Assembly (NCBI GenBank): GCA_947243795.1
Contig: OX365929.1
Coordinates: 682,001 to 746,000 of the forward strand
Length of the DNA stretch: 64,000 nucleotides
Source: Saccharomyces uvarum
Taxonomy: Eukaryota > Ascomycota > Saccharomycetes > Saccharomycetales > Saccharomycetaceae
Direction: 5' to 3'
A program made the position numbers and the translations under genes. The notes under the pieces were generated by a model, which was given only the letters and a program-made list of their open reading frames with translations, made no database searches and was not told the origin of the DNA. Below, in pieces: positions 53,279 through 63,422 of the stretch. Every line of letters starts with the position of its first letter. The first letter of the stretch is position 1.

Positions 53279-56200
53279 TCAAACATGGGTAATATTGAGT
53301 TTATTAGTCTTTTTAGCAATCAATGCGACTCTATCACCTAATGACAGAGCAAGACCTTGTCCCTTTGAACGGATACGGACATAACCTATGACTTCATCAG
53401 TCTTGGAATCCTTTTCAATACACAAGTTGGCCAGGGCATCTTCTCCAAAAGATGATTTTGCATACAAGTTACAACTTAAGAACCTACAGTCATCTTCTCC
53501 TAAAGACTCTGATGGTGTTAGAATACCCATGTTTGTTCCCTTGATCAATTCACTCAAATAAGCATGCAATGTTGGTAGTTGTGATTTGACTGAAATTTTG
53601 TTTTCCCATTCAAAAGCATTCCACATAGTACGGAAATGTTCATCATCAGTACTGGCTGGCTTAATGTAATCCATAATGTCAACATGGACATCGTTCAAGA
53701 TAACATAACGAGCATCTTCACCATGTGCACCATCGTAAATAATATTACCGAAAATAACACCGGTGTCAGCAGAAGAAACCTTGACGGTAACGGTAAATTT
53801 ATGGAAGCCATGAGGAATGACATTAGTCTTTTGAGGTGTATCAATGATTTTCAAATCACCAAGGGTTGCGAACTGCACGTGCAAGTTTTTCAAAGTCTCC
53901 CTCGTTTGATTGACCAGAAGAACATCTAATACCACATCGAATTGGTTATTTGTGATACAAGCTTCAGCGTAAACTGGATCTGAAAACCCACATAAAGGTA
54001 CAATTTTCTTTAGCTTAGAAATACTAGAGCTACTGCTGGCGTGGATTGCATCACCTTTCATTGCCAATTGCAGATCCTCTTCAATACTATCATTCTGGAC
54101 ATTAGTTGAATCCGCACCAGCAAATTGTCTGAAAAAGATTGGTTTATCAATTGGTTCGATGTTCTTGTTACTATCTTTTAGGGCTTTCTTATGCTTGTTC
54201 TTGTTTGCAATTTCAATTTGCTTCTTGAATGAAGATTTGGTAGTGTCCAAGAATGCAACTTCCAAAAGCTTAACTTCAGATTCCTTTTCATCAGGATTGG
54301 CTTCATCCAATAGAATGGAGATAGATGTCATAACCCTTTCTAAAGAATCCTCGTCTATTTTCTTCTCCACTAAAGAACTTTGACCAACTCTCACAATACT
54401 AACCAAAATCAATAAAGCTTCCGCCTTCAACGCATTGGTGACGGTTTTGTTCTTAGAAACTTTTTCAAATTTTAGAACCAACTTAATAATTGTATTCGCT
54501 AGGATAGCGGCAGTGTAAAAATCACCACTTAGAACGAAACGACGGATTGGAGGTCTAGAGTCGCGTTCTTCATCGGTAACCGATTTGTGGGAAGTCTTGA
54601 CATCAAAGGCGTTCTCAGTGGCATATGTACCATCTGGTAGAATAACTGGACCTGTTGGCTTAGCGGAAGCGTCGTCTTCGTTTTCTTCAGTATCATCTTG
54701 GTTTTGTGTCAACCTCCGGGCTTCAGACTGAAGGATAGGAACTTCACCGACGCTATTACGGATGTGCTTCCAACAATGTTGTACTTCATGCTCTTTTTCA
54801 GCGTATTCACCCATAATCCATAATGCACCACGGTATGCCTTAGCAGATTTAACGTTGTCTAGGGACTGGACCATATTTTCGAGAATATTGACTCTTAATT
54901 GTGGGTATTTTTCGATGACTTCTTTAACAAAAGTGATAACACCGCTGGCGGCAACTGAATTCAGATCACCGATAAAATCTAATAGTAGGGAAACTACACC
55001 GGCTGCCATTTCTACAAAGCTTACTGCTACGGTACGAATTGTCTTAATCAATAATTGTCTATATTGCATTGCCTTGTCTTGATCTGGATTATTTACGGTT
55101 GTTTGTAGTTCCTTTTTCAAGAGCTGAACGACATCTTCAGCGTTTCTGGATGTAGCTAAATCCATAGAGATATCAAGCGCCTTTGAGCGAACGTCTAAAT
55201 CTTCAGCATTTAACACTCTCAGAATATCTAAAGTCAGATCTTCCAAAGCGCCTGCATTTTTAGCGTTGATGTCTTGGATACGGTCTAAAACAATTAGCTT
55301 AATGTTATTGTCAGAAACTTTGACAGCTAAGTCAATTAGCTTATTAACAGCAGGAACTAATACAGTCGGATTAGCAGACAAAATAGTTAAAGCTAGCGCA
55401 GTCTCAAAGATAACTTCGTTAGATGTTGTGGTGGTGAGCAGTTCCATTAATAGTTCGATATATTGAGCTTTCAAAGCAGGGGTTCTGTTTGCATCTTGTA
55501 TAACAAACTGAACGAAAACAGCTTGTAATAAAGGATCTAGATTTTCTATATCAGCGATATTGTTTTCCAAATAGTGTAAGGCGTTTTCACGATCTAATTC
55601 AGCTAGCCCAATGAATGCATTTCTTTTACAGATTGGGTCAGTTTCAGCCACTATGAACGAATTGATAATTTCTTTGGCATCCGGAAGTAAATGCTCACTG
55701 ACTTTGAAAATAGAAAAAACCGCCAAAATGGCGTATTTACGAACATATGCATGGCGGTATTCCAAACACGCCAAAACAGAAGGAACCATCTGTTCTAACA
55801 ATTCGGCTTCCCTCAATTTGGTTAAGAATCTTAAGGTGTTACCCCTAATATACTCATTAGGATGTTGCAAATCATGCTGGATGGCATTGCAGACAAGAAT
55901 CATTTCATGTCTCAATTTCCCGTCTTCTGCTAGTTTGGGAACAATTTCCCAGTAAAAATACAAAAGCTTCTTCAATTCTTTATTCTTCGAAGGCATGACA
56001 AATCTGATGATATGCATCAACAGTTCAGGCATTGGATTCCCTTCCAACATAGCCACCAAAATTGACTTCATAGTATCAATTTTTTGTTCGTCGGATCCCT
56101 TTTCAAGAGCTTTCTGGAAATCTGTGCTTGAATAGGTCTCCATACTTGGAGAAGGGTCAAAAACCAACGTGTACGCTGGTTGTGAAGAAAGTGAAGACAT
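53279..56200 (-). CDS. SEC26: COPI coatomer beta subunit
   Basis: Beta-COP of the coatomer, which coats vesicles for retrograde Golgi-to-ER traffic. The protein is 973 residues, the S. cerevisiae length. The N-terminal two thirds form an adaptin-like HEAT solenoid (e.g. NEYIRGNTLRFLTKLREAEL near 117, RHAYVRKYAILAVFSIF near 147). An acidic linker (about 495-515) leads to the C-terminal appendage with coatomer beta domain and the final basic/hydrophobic segment. It is essential in S. cerevisiae. Confidence 0.97.
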   Translation of the reverse strand: MSSLSSQPAYTLVFDPSPSMETYSSTDFQKALEKGSDEQKIDTMKSILVAMLEGNPMPELLMHIIRFVMPSKNKELKKLLYFYWEIVPKLAEDGKLRHEMILVCNAIQHDLQHPNEYIRGNTLRFLTKLREAELLEQMVPSVLACLEYRHAYVRKYAILAVFSIFKVSEHLLPDAKEIINSFIVAETDPICKRNAFIGLAELDRENALHYLENNIADIENLDPLLQAVFVQFVIQDANRTPALKAQYIELLMELLTTTTSNEVIFETALALTILSANPTVLVPAVNKLIDLAVKVSDNNIKLIVLDRIQDINAKNAGALEDLTLDILRVLNAEDLDVRSKALDISMDLATSRNAEDVVQLLKKELQTTVNNPDQDKAMQYRQLLIKTIRTVAVSFVEMAAGVVSLLLDFIGDLNSVAASGVITFVKEVIEKYPQLRVNILENMVQSLDNVKSAKAYRGALWIMGEYAEKEHEVQHCWKHIRNSVGEVPILQSEARRLTQNQDDTEENEDDASAKPTGPVILPDGTYATENAFDVKTSHKSVTDEERDSRPPIRRFVLSGDFYTAAILANTIIKLVLKFEKVSKNKTVTNALKAEALLILVSIVRVGQSSLVEKKIDEDSLERVMTSISILLDEANPDEKESEVKLLEVAFLDTTKSSFKKQIEIANKNKHKKALKDSNKNIEPIDKPIFFRQFAGADSTNVQNDSIEEDLQLAMKGDAIHASSSSSISKLKKIVPLCGFSDPVYAEACITNNQFDVVLDVLLVNQTRETLKNLHVQFATLGDLKIIDTPQKTNVIPHGFHKFTVTVKVSSADTGVIFGNIIYDGAHGEDARYVILNDVHVDIMDYIKPASTDDEHFRTMWNAFEWENKISVKSQLPTLHAYLSELIKGTNMGILTPSESLGEDDCRFLSCNLYAKSSFGEDALANLCIEKDSKTDEVIGYVRIRSKGQGLALSLGDRVALIAKKTNKLNITHV

Positions 56201-56437
56201 GACTGCGCTCTTGTTCGATGATTGCCGCTCCTTTTCCCTCTTTCTTTCTAGACAATCCTAGCACGAGACCTGATTAGCGTCAAATTTCACTTGTCGAGCT
56301 GTTGTTTTCTGATTTCGTTCTACGTGTAACGAGTACGGGGAATGAAAAAAAACGAGTGCAATCGCGCAGGGTAATACTGTACCTACAAATATTACTATAT
56401 TCGATACATCAGATCTATACAAGCTATGTAGAGTCAA

Positions 56438-58807
56438 TTACTCTGGGTCAGAATCGGGATTTGCCACACGCAAGCCGCGACCCAGAGAATAGCTGGGGTC
56501 GACTGCATCTGAGTCTGTTGTGGAGACGGAATCTTGGCGCGTTACATCGTTTTTAGCATTGGAGTCGCGGTAATCCTGCAGACAAATATGGGTAGGAAGT
56601 TTCTGCCTATTCACGTAGTCGTTGTCCAGCGTCCCGCTTCTCATTCTATTTTGAGACCTTGTGTAGTAACTAACTACCGTACTAGATCTTGTTACCGAAT
56701 CGGCTGAATCCGTTTGGCCCTTCTTCTCTCTCAACGGTGCCATGATATCGTCGCTATTATACGCTTCATCACCTGGTATATCCTTGAGATAATCGTCCGC
56801 TTGATCTTCATCAGCGTCTCCGCTCTTTGAGGCCGAATCGACCCCAGTTTCTTTTTCCAACAATTTATGAAACTCCTTTGTATGATCGACGTTGATGTTA
56901 TTTTTCGAATCTGCACCGTTAGATCTCTCATTCGAGTCCTCGTTTCTTGTCTCTAACGCTAAGAGTTTCTGTTTAACTTTACCATGCTTTATACCGATTT
57001 GTTTGGAACTTGTCCTCAGCTTAACCTTAATATTTCTGGGCTGAATTAAATTATTTTTTTGTTTTAAAGCCACTGGTAAGTTAGGAGGGGCTTGTAAGAA
57101 GTTCGAGGTCCTGTAATACTTTAACCGTAACTCTTCCACATAACTCGAGACCAGGGGCACAGACTTCTCCGATTTGTTTGATACGACAGAAGTTAGCGTC
57201 GATCCTTTGACAGATTTTTCGCTTGGTACAGTTGGTGCTGAGCTTGGAAAGCCGGCGACCTCTTCAGTGGAAATTGTGTCTTCATTTAGAGAATGTGCAG
57301 CATGTACCAAACTTTCTGAAATTGAATTTAAGCTGTTTAACTCAGATGTTTTATTTGAAGATTTCGTGTCCCCACTTGAGTCAAGAGTAGACAACACATT
57401 TGATTTAACGCTTTTGGAGATAGAGGGTTCAGATGGGTTAGCAACGTTTAATGGCATACAATACTCGCCAGAAGACGTTGCAGTATCGAATGAATGTTTA
57501 TCGATTAAACTGCCTGTATCTTCCGCACTATTCAAATAAAAACTGGGACGATCTTCATTAACCACTCGAAAAACTCTACGGTGAGTTGCCAACTCGGGCT
57601 CTTGCGTTGGAACATCATTTTTTACTCGTAAACCTTGATGATCCGCAGTGCCCGTCGATGCGTTGCTTTTTTCCTCCCCAAATGAATAGTTATCTTGATT
57701 ATTATTTTGCTCTTCGTCTGAAGAACTGCTATCAGCTTCATTAGTTATCCGCAAAGGCCTTCGAGCACTCCCTATACTTTCATCACTTTTAAGATGGTCA
57801 ATTGACTTATATACAAAGTCAGAATGCGCAGATTTAAATCCATTAGATTCGTCTTTAACAACTTGTTGAAGACTCCTGGTGGACTTGCCACTAACCGATG
57901 TAGTAAACGAAAATCTATCATTTCCATCATCTAAATTGGAAGATAATTGTACCGGGTGCTCCAATATTACCTCCTTGGTATCAATATGCCCATTCGCTAC
58001 GCCACCACCAACAACGAGCGGTTTCACGTAACTCAAAGAGCTTTCTATGCTAACGTCCCTCAGAATGGGAATAGACAAAGCGTCTACTGCCGGCACATCC
58101 TGAGCCGTTTCCACGTCTGAAAAACTGGCTGTATTTGCCGATATTGGACTCTCTGAATTTCCATTATGCTCGATTATATAATCTTCGATATCGTCCACTA
58201 ATTTTTCTGCTTCCGATCGCTGTCGCCTGTGTTGATTACGAGATGGTGGTGTAATAATATTCTGTTCGTAATCATTATCCGTGCTAGTATCTTCTTTGAT
58301 AGTACTATTACTTAGTGAGGTTGTTATTGATTTCATATCCACAGGTGGCGGCGGAGGCCTTGGACGTTTAAGGTTGGAGATATTTACATTCGAATTCGTG
58401 CTAGTCGTAAAGGGACTTGTGTTCTCCTTGGTGATATTGTTTGTTGCCAACTTTCGATTATCTTTGGAATCATTCGTTGGCACTTCTTTAAATTTCAAAG
58501 AGGTAAAGGATTCACTTGTATTAGTACCAGCGTTCAAAAACGGATTCGTATTTTTTAACGGTCCCTTTTCTAATGGTGCTTGAATAGAACGGCTTCTGGT
58601 GTGGACATTCCTGTGTGGGCTTCTTGGCGGTACATCAGGGGTGATAGTTTTATCCCGAGAGGGTGGTGTATTGCTTGTTGACTTCCTCATTGCGGGGGGT
58701 GTTGATGGCTTCCTCACAGATTGTTCAGAGTCACTATTTTTACTTTCAGAGCCAAAGCGGAAAAAGGACCTTCGTTTATTTTTACTGCTGTTGAAACTAT
58801 CAAACAT
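56438..58807 (-). CDS. Uncharacterised low-complexity protein, YDR239C ortholog
   Basis: Ortholog of S. cerevisiae YDR239C, a protein of unknown function that I recall as reported with ribosomes. The product is 789 residues (about 764 in S. cerevisiae). It is Ser/Asn/Asp-rich and probably disordered throughout. A basic Ser/Thr/Pro-rich N terminus includes PPRSPHRNVHTRSRS, followed by a poly-proline stretch (KRPRPPPPPVD, near residue 148). Near residue 590 a basic segment contains PRNIKVKLRTSSKQIGIKHG, the best-conserved-looking part. No domain recognised. Confidence 0.9.
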   Translation of the reverse strand: MFDSFNSSKNKRRSFFRFGSESKNSDSEQSVRKPSTPPAMRKSTSNTPPSRDKTITPDVPPRSPHRNVHTRSRSIQAPLEKGPLKNTNPFLNAGTNTSESFTSLKFKEVPTNDSKDNRKLATNNITKENTSPFTTSTNSNVNISNLKRPRPPPPPVDMKSITTSLSNSTIKEDTSTDNDYEQNIITPPSRNQHRRQRSEAEKLVDDIEDYIIEHNGNSESPISANTASFSDVETAQDVPAVDALSIPILRDVSIESSLSYVKPLVVGGGVANGHIDTKEVILEHPVQLSSNLDDGNDRFSFTTSVSGKSTRSLQQVVKDESNGFKSAHSDFVYKSIDHLKSDESIGSARRPLRITNEADSSSSDEEQNNNQDNYSFGEEKSNASTGTADHQGLRVKNDVPTQEPELATHRRVFRVVNEDRPSFYLNSAEDTGSLIDKHSFDTATSSGEYCMPLNVANPSEPSISKSVKSNVLSTLDSSGDTKSSNKTSELNSLNSISESLVHAAHSLNEDTISTEEVAGFPSSAPTVPSEKSVKGSTLTSVVSNKSEKSVPLVSSYVEELRLKYYRTSNFLQAPPNLPVALKQKNNLIQPRNIKVKLRTSSKQIGIKHGKVKQKLLALETRNEDSNERSNGADSKNNINVDHTKEFHKLLEKETGVDSASKSGDADEDQADDYLKDIPGDEAYNSDDIMAPLREKKGQTDSADSVTRSSTVVSYYTRSQNRMRSGTLDNDYVNRQKLPTHICLQDYRDSNAKNDVTRQDSVSTTDSDAVDPSYSLGRGLRVANPDSDPE

Positions 58808-59068
58808 CGGTATTTTCTTTTATGTTAGGTGTAGTCTCTTTTGAGTTCTACGATCTGTTTCTATGCAAACCACTACATGACTTCCCTCTTGAGTATTTAC
58901 AAATTAAACATTCGCCAAAAGTAATAATAGTGCGCTCTCAGAATTCGCGATGATGTTTGACAATCTCAAAAAGTAAGTACTTTACATAGCAATCACGAAA
59001 AAAAGAAAGTAAAATTAGAAAACTTAATAAGTATACTTACATGTTTTTATTAGTAGAGCTCTAATATC

Positions 59069-60544
59069 TTAATGCTCTAATATGTTCAATATCAACTCTA
59101 ACGCTTTGATTATATACTCACCCACTCCACCAATACTAATAATACGGACGGTGCTTGGATGAGGCTGCTGAGAAAATGCAGAATAGTCTGATATATTCAA
59201 CGAATCAAGCCACGGCTGTGATTCGTGAAGATTATTCAGATTCAATACGACAATATTACAATTCGTTTTTGATCGTAAGTCATTCAAATTCTGATAGACA
59301 ACATCAATATAATTCTGTCTTGGGCACCTTACATAAGTTTTTAAAATTTGGTACGAGGATTTCTTTTTCAGTGCATCCATGGATGCCCTTATAGTAGCAA
59401 TACAGTGCTGCTTAATTTCATCTTGTGTCATGAAACCCGCCTTATGGCCCTCGGTACCTCTTGCGCCTAACTGGCTATTAGGCCCGGAATAACGACTAGA
59501 AGAGTGTAATGCACTTGATGGTTGATTAGCAGCGTACTTTTGAGTTTGAGATTGGTATGAAGCGGTGCTTGTCTGATCACCTTTGAAGGAAGAGACCACA
59601 TTCGAAGATGAAGTCGACGAAGGTTTCTGTTGTTGTGAAGATAGAACGCCTTCAGTGTCAGTTATCTCATTATAGGCTTTCAAGTCGGCAATGTGTTTAA
59701 CCATCTGATCTTTCGAAGTTTCTATAACTGGTCTGGTTTTGCTAATAAAAGACTTCATATCAAATAAGCCATCTCCGATTAAGGGAAGTTCGTAGAGAGC
59801 CAGAGATAGTTGAAAATCAGTTCGCCTATATTCGCGCTGGAATCGATCTATTACATTGCCTTCACACTTACCAAATTCTATCTGAGAAAAGAAATTGGAA
59901 AGCTCATTCATGAATTTAGTTACATGACAGGACTTGATATGAAACTGTTGGAAATTTGGAACAACGTTGAAACTTACCCCTAAGATGCTGGAAATGGGTG
60001 ACTCTCTTCTATAGCTCGTTGTTATGTGGCCTTTCCCGGTCTCTATATTCTTAGGCAAGTAAAATGAGCCTGTTAAATTGATGTTTTTGGAAATTTTAAA
60101 GTAGGATTTTTCTGATGGTGCCATCCACAAACGCTTCTGGAAAGCAAGTAGAACTGATAGTACGAAGCATGAATCCAATATACTGAAATCCTTTAGGACT
60201 ACATAGAAAAGAGCATTGTCACCTTGCTGCCCTTTCTGCGCATAGTACTGAAGTATGTCCTTAGATATATACTTATGCAACTCGTTCATGCAATCTTCAA
60301 GTTGTTGTTTATCTTGTGTTCTCACGGGAAATATAAGTAAGCTACCCTTCATAAGCTGTTCTACACCCTTTCTAGTTGTTCTTATTCTATCCAAAATTTT
60401 CCAGATATCAAACCATTGAAACGCCTCAGGATTATTGAGCTTCCTTCTTTGTCCCTCATTAGAAGCTATGGGATACTGTCCTTGCGAAAGTTGTCCTTTT
60501 GGTTTGCTATGATGATATGCTACTCCCCTTCTTCTTGAGCGCAT
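59069..60544 (-). CDS. SNU56: U1 snRNP protein Snu56
   Basis: A yeast U1 snRNP-specific component (also known as Mud10) that contacts the pre-mRNA at the 5' splice site. The product is 491 residues (S. cerevisiae 492). The N terminus is basic (MRSRRRGVAYHHSKPKGQL). The middle carries the conserved KH-like fold described for Snu56, and the C-terminal half has a Ser/Gln-rich linker (about 300-360) and a terminal folded module. PRP42, a partner in the same particle, lies 9 kb to the left. Confidence 0.94.
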   Translation of the reverse strand: MRSRRRGVAYHHSKPKGQLSQGQYPIASNEGQRRKLNNPEAFQWFDIWKILDRIRTTRKGVEQLMKGSLLIFPVRTQDKQQLEDCMNELHKYISKDILQYYAQKGQQGDNALFYVVLKDFSILDSCFVLSVLLAFQKRLWMAPSEKSYFKISKNINLTGSFYLPKNIETGKGHITTSYRRESPISSILGVSFNVVPNFQQFHIKSCHVTKFMNELSNFFSQIEFGKCEGNVIDRFQREYRRTDFQLSLALYELPLIGDGLFDMKSFISKTRPVIETSKDQMVKHIADLKAYNEITDTEGVLSSQQQKPSSTSSSNVVSSFKGDQTSTASYQSQTQKYAANQPSSALHSSSRYSGPNSQLGARGTEGHKAGFMTQDEIKQHCIATIRASMDALKKKSSYQILKTYVRCPRQNYIDVVYQNLNDLRSKTNCNIVVLNLNNLHESQPWLDSLNISDYSAFSQQPHPSTVRIISIGGVGEYIIKALELILNILEH

Positions 60545-61237
60545 TATAAAGGTATCCTTTGTTGATCTCGAACTATTATGAAAGCCAAAACTTTCCTCTT
60601 GAAAGACCCATTGTAGTATATGATGCTTCTTTATCTTTCTTTAATATTGGGATGAGCGCCGAAATTTCGATTTCTGACAGAAAAAGCGTTACACCAGATC
60701 ACAGCCCGCACTAAGCATCATTGAACAAGCACATTTTCAAGTTTCTATGTTTGCGCGATTTAGTCGGAACTAAATTACGTGCTTCACAGGAACTGGTTAA
60801 AGCTATATAATTGTTAGTTAATTGCTGTACATTCCGATTTTCGGAGTTGATAAACAATTCCTTACCTTCCTGAATCAAAACACTCTCGTTGAATGAGCTG
60901 GAAAAAAAAATTGCTGGGCTTCACTCCGGTCTCAAAATAGTACTACAATAAAGACAGAGAAAAACTGTATTTTAAATATACAGGAAGCTCCCAAATGCAA
61001 GTTACTCGCTAGATTTTGACATCATTCTACATCTGTACTGACCAAAACAAGCTAATGCCTATATTGATAGCGATGAGGCCTAAGTCTTCGTTAGAATTAC
61101 GGCGTATTGAGTTCCTGATAAACAGACTGCATGCCGCAAAATACGTAGAACGAAAACGTGGAGTGATACGTAAGTTTTGTTTGATTGGATAATCTGCACA
61201 TAACAGGATTTATTTTTAGTTACTGTCAGAAATTTGA
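60545..61237. other. SNU56 upstream region to tRNA gene
   Basis: This 693-bp region holds the SNU56 promoter. I looked for LTR fragments, which often sit beside yeast tRNA genes, and saw none. A 39-codon frame (61073-61192) starts inside a GCGATGAG PAC-type hexamer context. Confidence 0.5.
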
Positions 61238-61326
61238 CTCTCGGTAGCCAAGTTGGTCTAAGGCGCAAGACTGTAATTTATTACCACGAAATCTTGAGAT
61301 CGGGCGTTCGACTCGCCCCCGGGAGA
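61238..61326 (+). tRNA. tRNA-Tyr(GUA) with 14-nt intron
   Basis: A complete tRNA-Tyr gene, 89 bp with a 14-nt intron at 61277-61290 just after the base 3' of the anticodon, the standard place. Anticodon GTA is at 61273-61275. The acceptor stem pairs CTCTCGG (61238-61244) with CCGGGAG (61319-61325), one T-G wobble, followed by discriminator A. The A box (TAGCCAAGTTGG, 61245-61256) and B box (GCGTTCGACTC, 61304-61314) of the RNA polymerase III promoter are intact. In S. cerevisiae tY(GUA)D occupies this position, just upstream of AMD2. The spliced product is 75 nt before CCA addition. Confidence 0.97.
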
Positions 61327-61720
61327 TATTTTTTTGCCATTTTTTGACACATTTCATTGAAAGTAATCCTTTACTTGTTATCGTCCCTCATTTTCCGGTG
61401 AAGGACCATCTACGTGTCCATGTACGTAGACGAAAGGGCACCTGGTGAATTCCAAGCACTCTTGTTGTGTTATAGATAGCATGGCAAGTTTACTTATGGA
61501 ATAAAAAAGCCGCGCGCAAATCCCATTGATAATAGAATAGTTTTTTGTTGATAAGGCCCTTGATTTTAGTACTCCTGCATTCATTTGAACACTTCCAATG
61601 CATCGTATAGATACGTATATATATATATGAGATCTGTATTTTTATCTATGAGTTCTATTGCTTTAAAGCCTCAAGAGAATTTTGGTTAGCCTAAACGCCA
61701 CGATAAATTAAAGTTATACA
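61327..61720. other. tRNA-AMD2 intergenic region
   Basis: After the polymerase III terminator this region is the AMD2 promoter. A TA dinucleotide run (61616-61628), 93 bp before the ATG, is the likely TATA-type element. No further genes. Confidence 0.5.
61329..61335 (+). terminator. RNA polymerase III terminator
   Basis: A run of seven T beginning two bases after the tRNA-Tyr 3' end. Confidence 0.85.
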
Positions 61721-63370
61721 ATGACAGTACAATCGACATGGAAAGAAAAAGTTCAATTGAAAAGAGAGCAGTTAAAAAATAAGATACCTGATGAATGGAA
61801 ATTAGACAATGAAACTATAAAGAGGCTGAAGGACGACAAAAAAAATCTTATCAAAAACATCGATGATTTGTGTTCTTCTGTAGATAATCAAATCACCCAT
61901 TCCACAATTATAAAATTAAGGGAGAAACTGAACGCAAAACAATTAACTTGTTATAAAATAACGTCTGCTTTCTGTCATAGAGCGGCTCTAATTCATCAAG
62001 TTGTGAATTGTTTATCGGAAATTATGTTCTTGGAGGCACTGAAACAGGCTGATTACTATGATAACCATAGACCAGCCACATTACCGCCTCTATACGGTAT
62101 ACCAATTTCTCTTAAGGACCAATGTAATGTCGAGGGTGTAGACACCTCACTGGGTTATTTATCTCGAACTTTTAAACCGAAGACCAAGGATGAAGAGTCA
62201 TTAATTGTTAATTATTTAAGAGACTTAGGAGCAATAATATTTGTGAAAACCGCGGTACCTTCATCGATGATGGCTACGGATACAGAATCGAATACGTTTG
62301 GATACACATCTAATAGTATCAATTTGAATTTCTCTAGTGGTGGTTCATCGGGTGGAGAAGGATCGTTGATCGGCGCTCATGGTTCTCTTTTGGGCTTAGG
62401 TACTGATATAGGTGGAAGCATTAGAATTCCCAGTAGTTATCAAGGATTGTTTGGTCTAAAACCCACATTTGGGCGGGTTCCTTACTTAAAGGTGGATAAT
62501 TCATTTGAAGGAAGAGAAACAATCCCAAGTGTTATTGGACCATTAGCAAAGGATCTTTCTGATTTGAGGTACTTCATGAGTAGTATTATAAATGTCTGTA
62601 AACCATGGATGCGAGATGTCAAATGTCTTCCATACCATTTCGACTCCAGTACAAATGAATTACATAGTGACTATGTTGTTGGGATATGGTACAGTGATGA
62701 TGTTATTGGTCTTCCACCCAGCGACATCAGGGCTTTAAAACTATGTGAGGATCTAATTAATAAAACCGAAGGTATGAAAACAGTTAAATGGGAACCTCCC
62801 ACTACACTAAGCAAGGAATTATTTGACATCGCAAATGAAGCAGATGTTGCAGACTCAGGTAACGAAATAAGAAGTGAATTTAAACTATCTGGGGAACCGC
62901 TATTGGATATTTTAAAACCAATGGTTTTGGATGATGGAAAACCTCCATACACAGTAAATCAATGGTGGGATTTGACTAAGAGAGTTTATAATGCGCAACA
63001 ATCTATGAGAAATTACTATCTCTCTTTCCCAGAATCAGAAAGACCTGATGTTATCATATGCCCCACAACACTAATGCCTTTCAGGCCTGGTGACATGTTA
63101 AAGACCACTTTAAGGCACATTTTACTGTTCAACGTCTTAAATTTCCCATCTTTGTCCGTACCTGTAGATACTGTCGATTGCCAGATAGATGGACTAATGG
63201 ATGTTTCTTCAGCTCTTAACACAGAAGATAAAATGATCAGGACATATTGGAATGATTTGATAGAGTCTGGAGATATAGAGGGGTTTCCAGTAGGTCTACA
63301 AATAGTCAGCCCTATTTATGACGACAGCGAGATTTGTAAATTCGCATCTTGGCTCTTTACCAAAATATAA
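61721..63370 (+). CDS. AMD2: Amidase-signature enzyme
   Basis: A putative amidase that would hydrolyse carboxamides; the natural substrate in yeast is not known. The protein is 549 residues, equal to S. cerevisiae. The amidase-signature catalytic triad is complete: Lys132 (SLKDQCNV), Ser209 in GGSSGGEG and Ser233 in TDIGGSIRIP, with the same 24-residue spacing between serines as fatty acid amide hydrolases. No signal peptide or membrane anchor is evident. The gene follows the tRNA-Tyr and is convergent with PRP28. Confidence 0.95.
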   Translation: MTVQSTWKEKVQLKREQLKNKIPDEWKLDNETIKRLKDDKKNLIKNIDDLCSSVDNQITHSTIIKLREKLNAKQLTCYKITSAFCHRAALIHQVVNCLSEIMFLEALKQADYYDNHRPATLPPLYGIPISLKDQCNVEGVDTSLGYLSRTFKPKTKDEESLIVNYLRDLGAIIFVKTAVPSSMMATDTESNTFGYTSNSINLNFSSGGSSGGEGSLIGAHGSLLGLGTDIGGSIRIPSSYQGLFGLKPTFGRVPYLKVDNSFEGRETIPSVIGPLAKDLSDLRYFMSSIINVCKPWMRDVKCLPYHFDSSTNELHSDYVVGIWYSDDVIGLPPSDIRALKLCEDLINKTEGMKTVKWEPPTTLSKELFDIANEADVADSGNEIRSEFKLSGEPLLDILKPMVLDDGKPPYTVNQWWDLTKRVYNAQQSMRNYYLSFPESERPDVIICPTTLMPFRPGDMLKTTLRHILLFNVLNFPSLSVPVDTVDCQIDGLMDVSSALNTEDKMIRTYWNDLIESGDIEGFPVGLQIVSPIYDDSEICKFASWLFTKI

Positions 63371-63422
63371 ACTACATAGCCAAATTTTGACTGGGAAAAG
63401 GAAAAAATAAACAAAATAACCT

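Noticed and set aside
59155-59394. Plus-strand frame opposite SNU56
   Set aside because: Antisense to a well-supported gene. The dubious BUD26 (YDR241W) of S. cerevisiae is likewise an overlap with SNU56.
60545-61720. LTR or transposon remnants beside tRNA-Tyr
   Set aside because: I looked for delta, sigma and tau LTR ends and found none that I could support.
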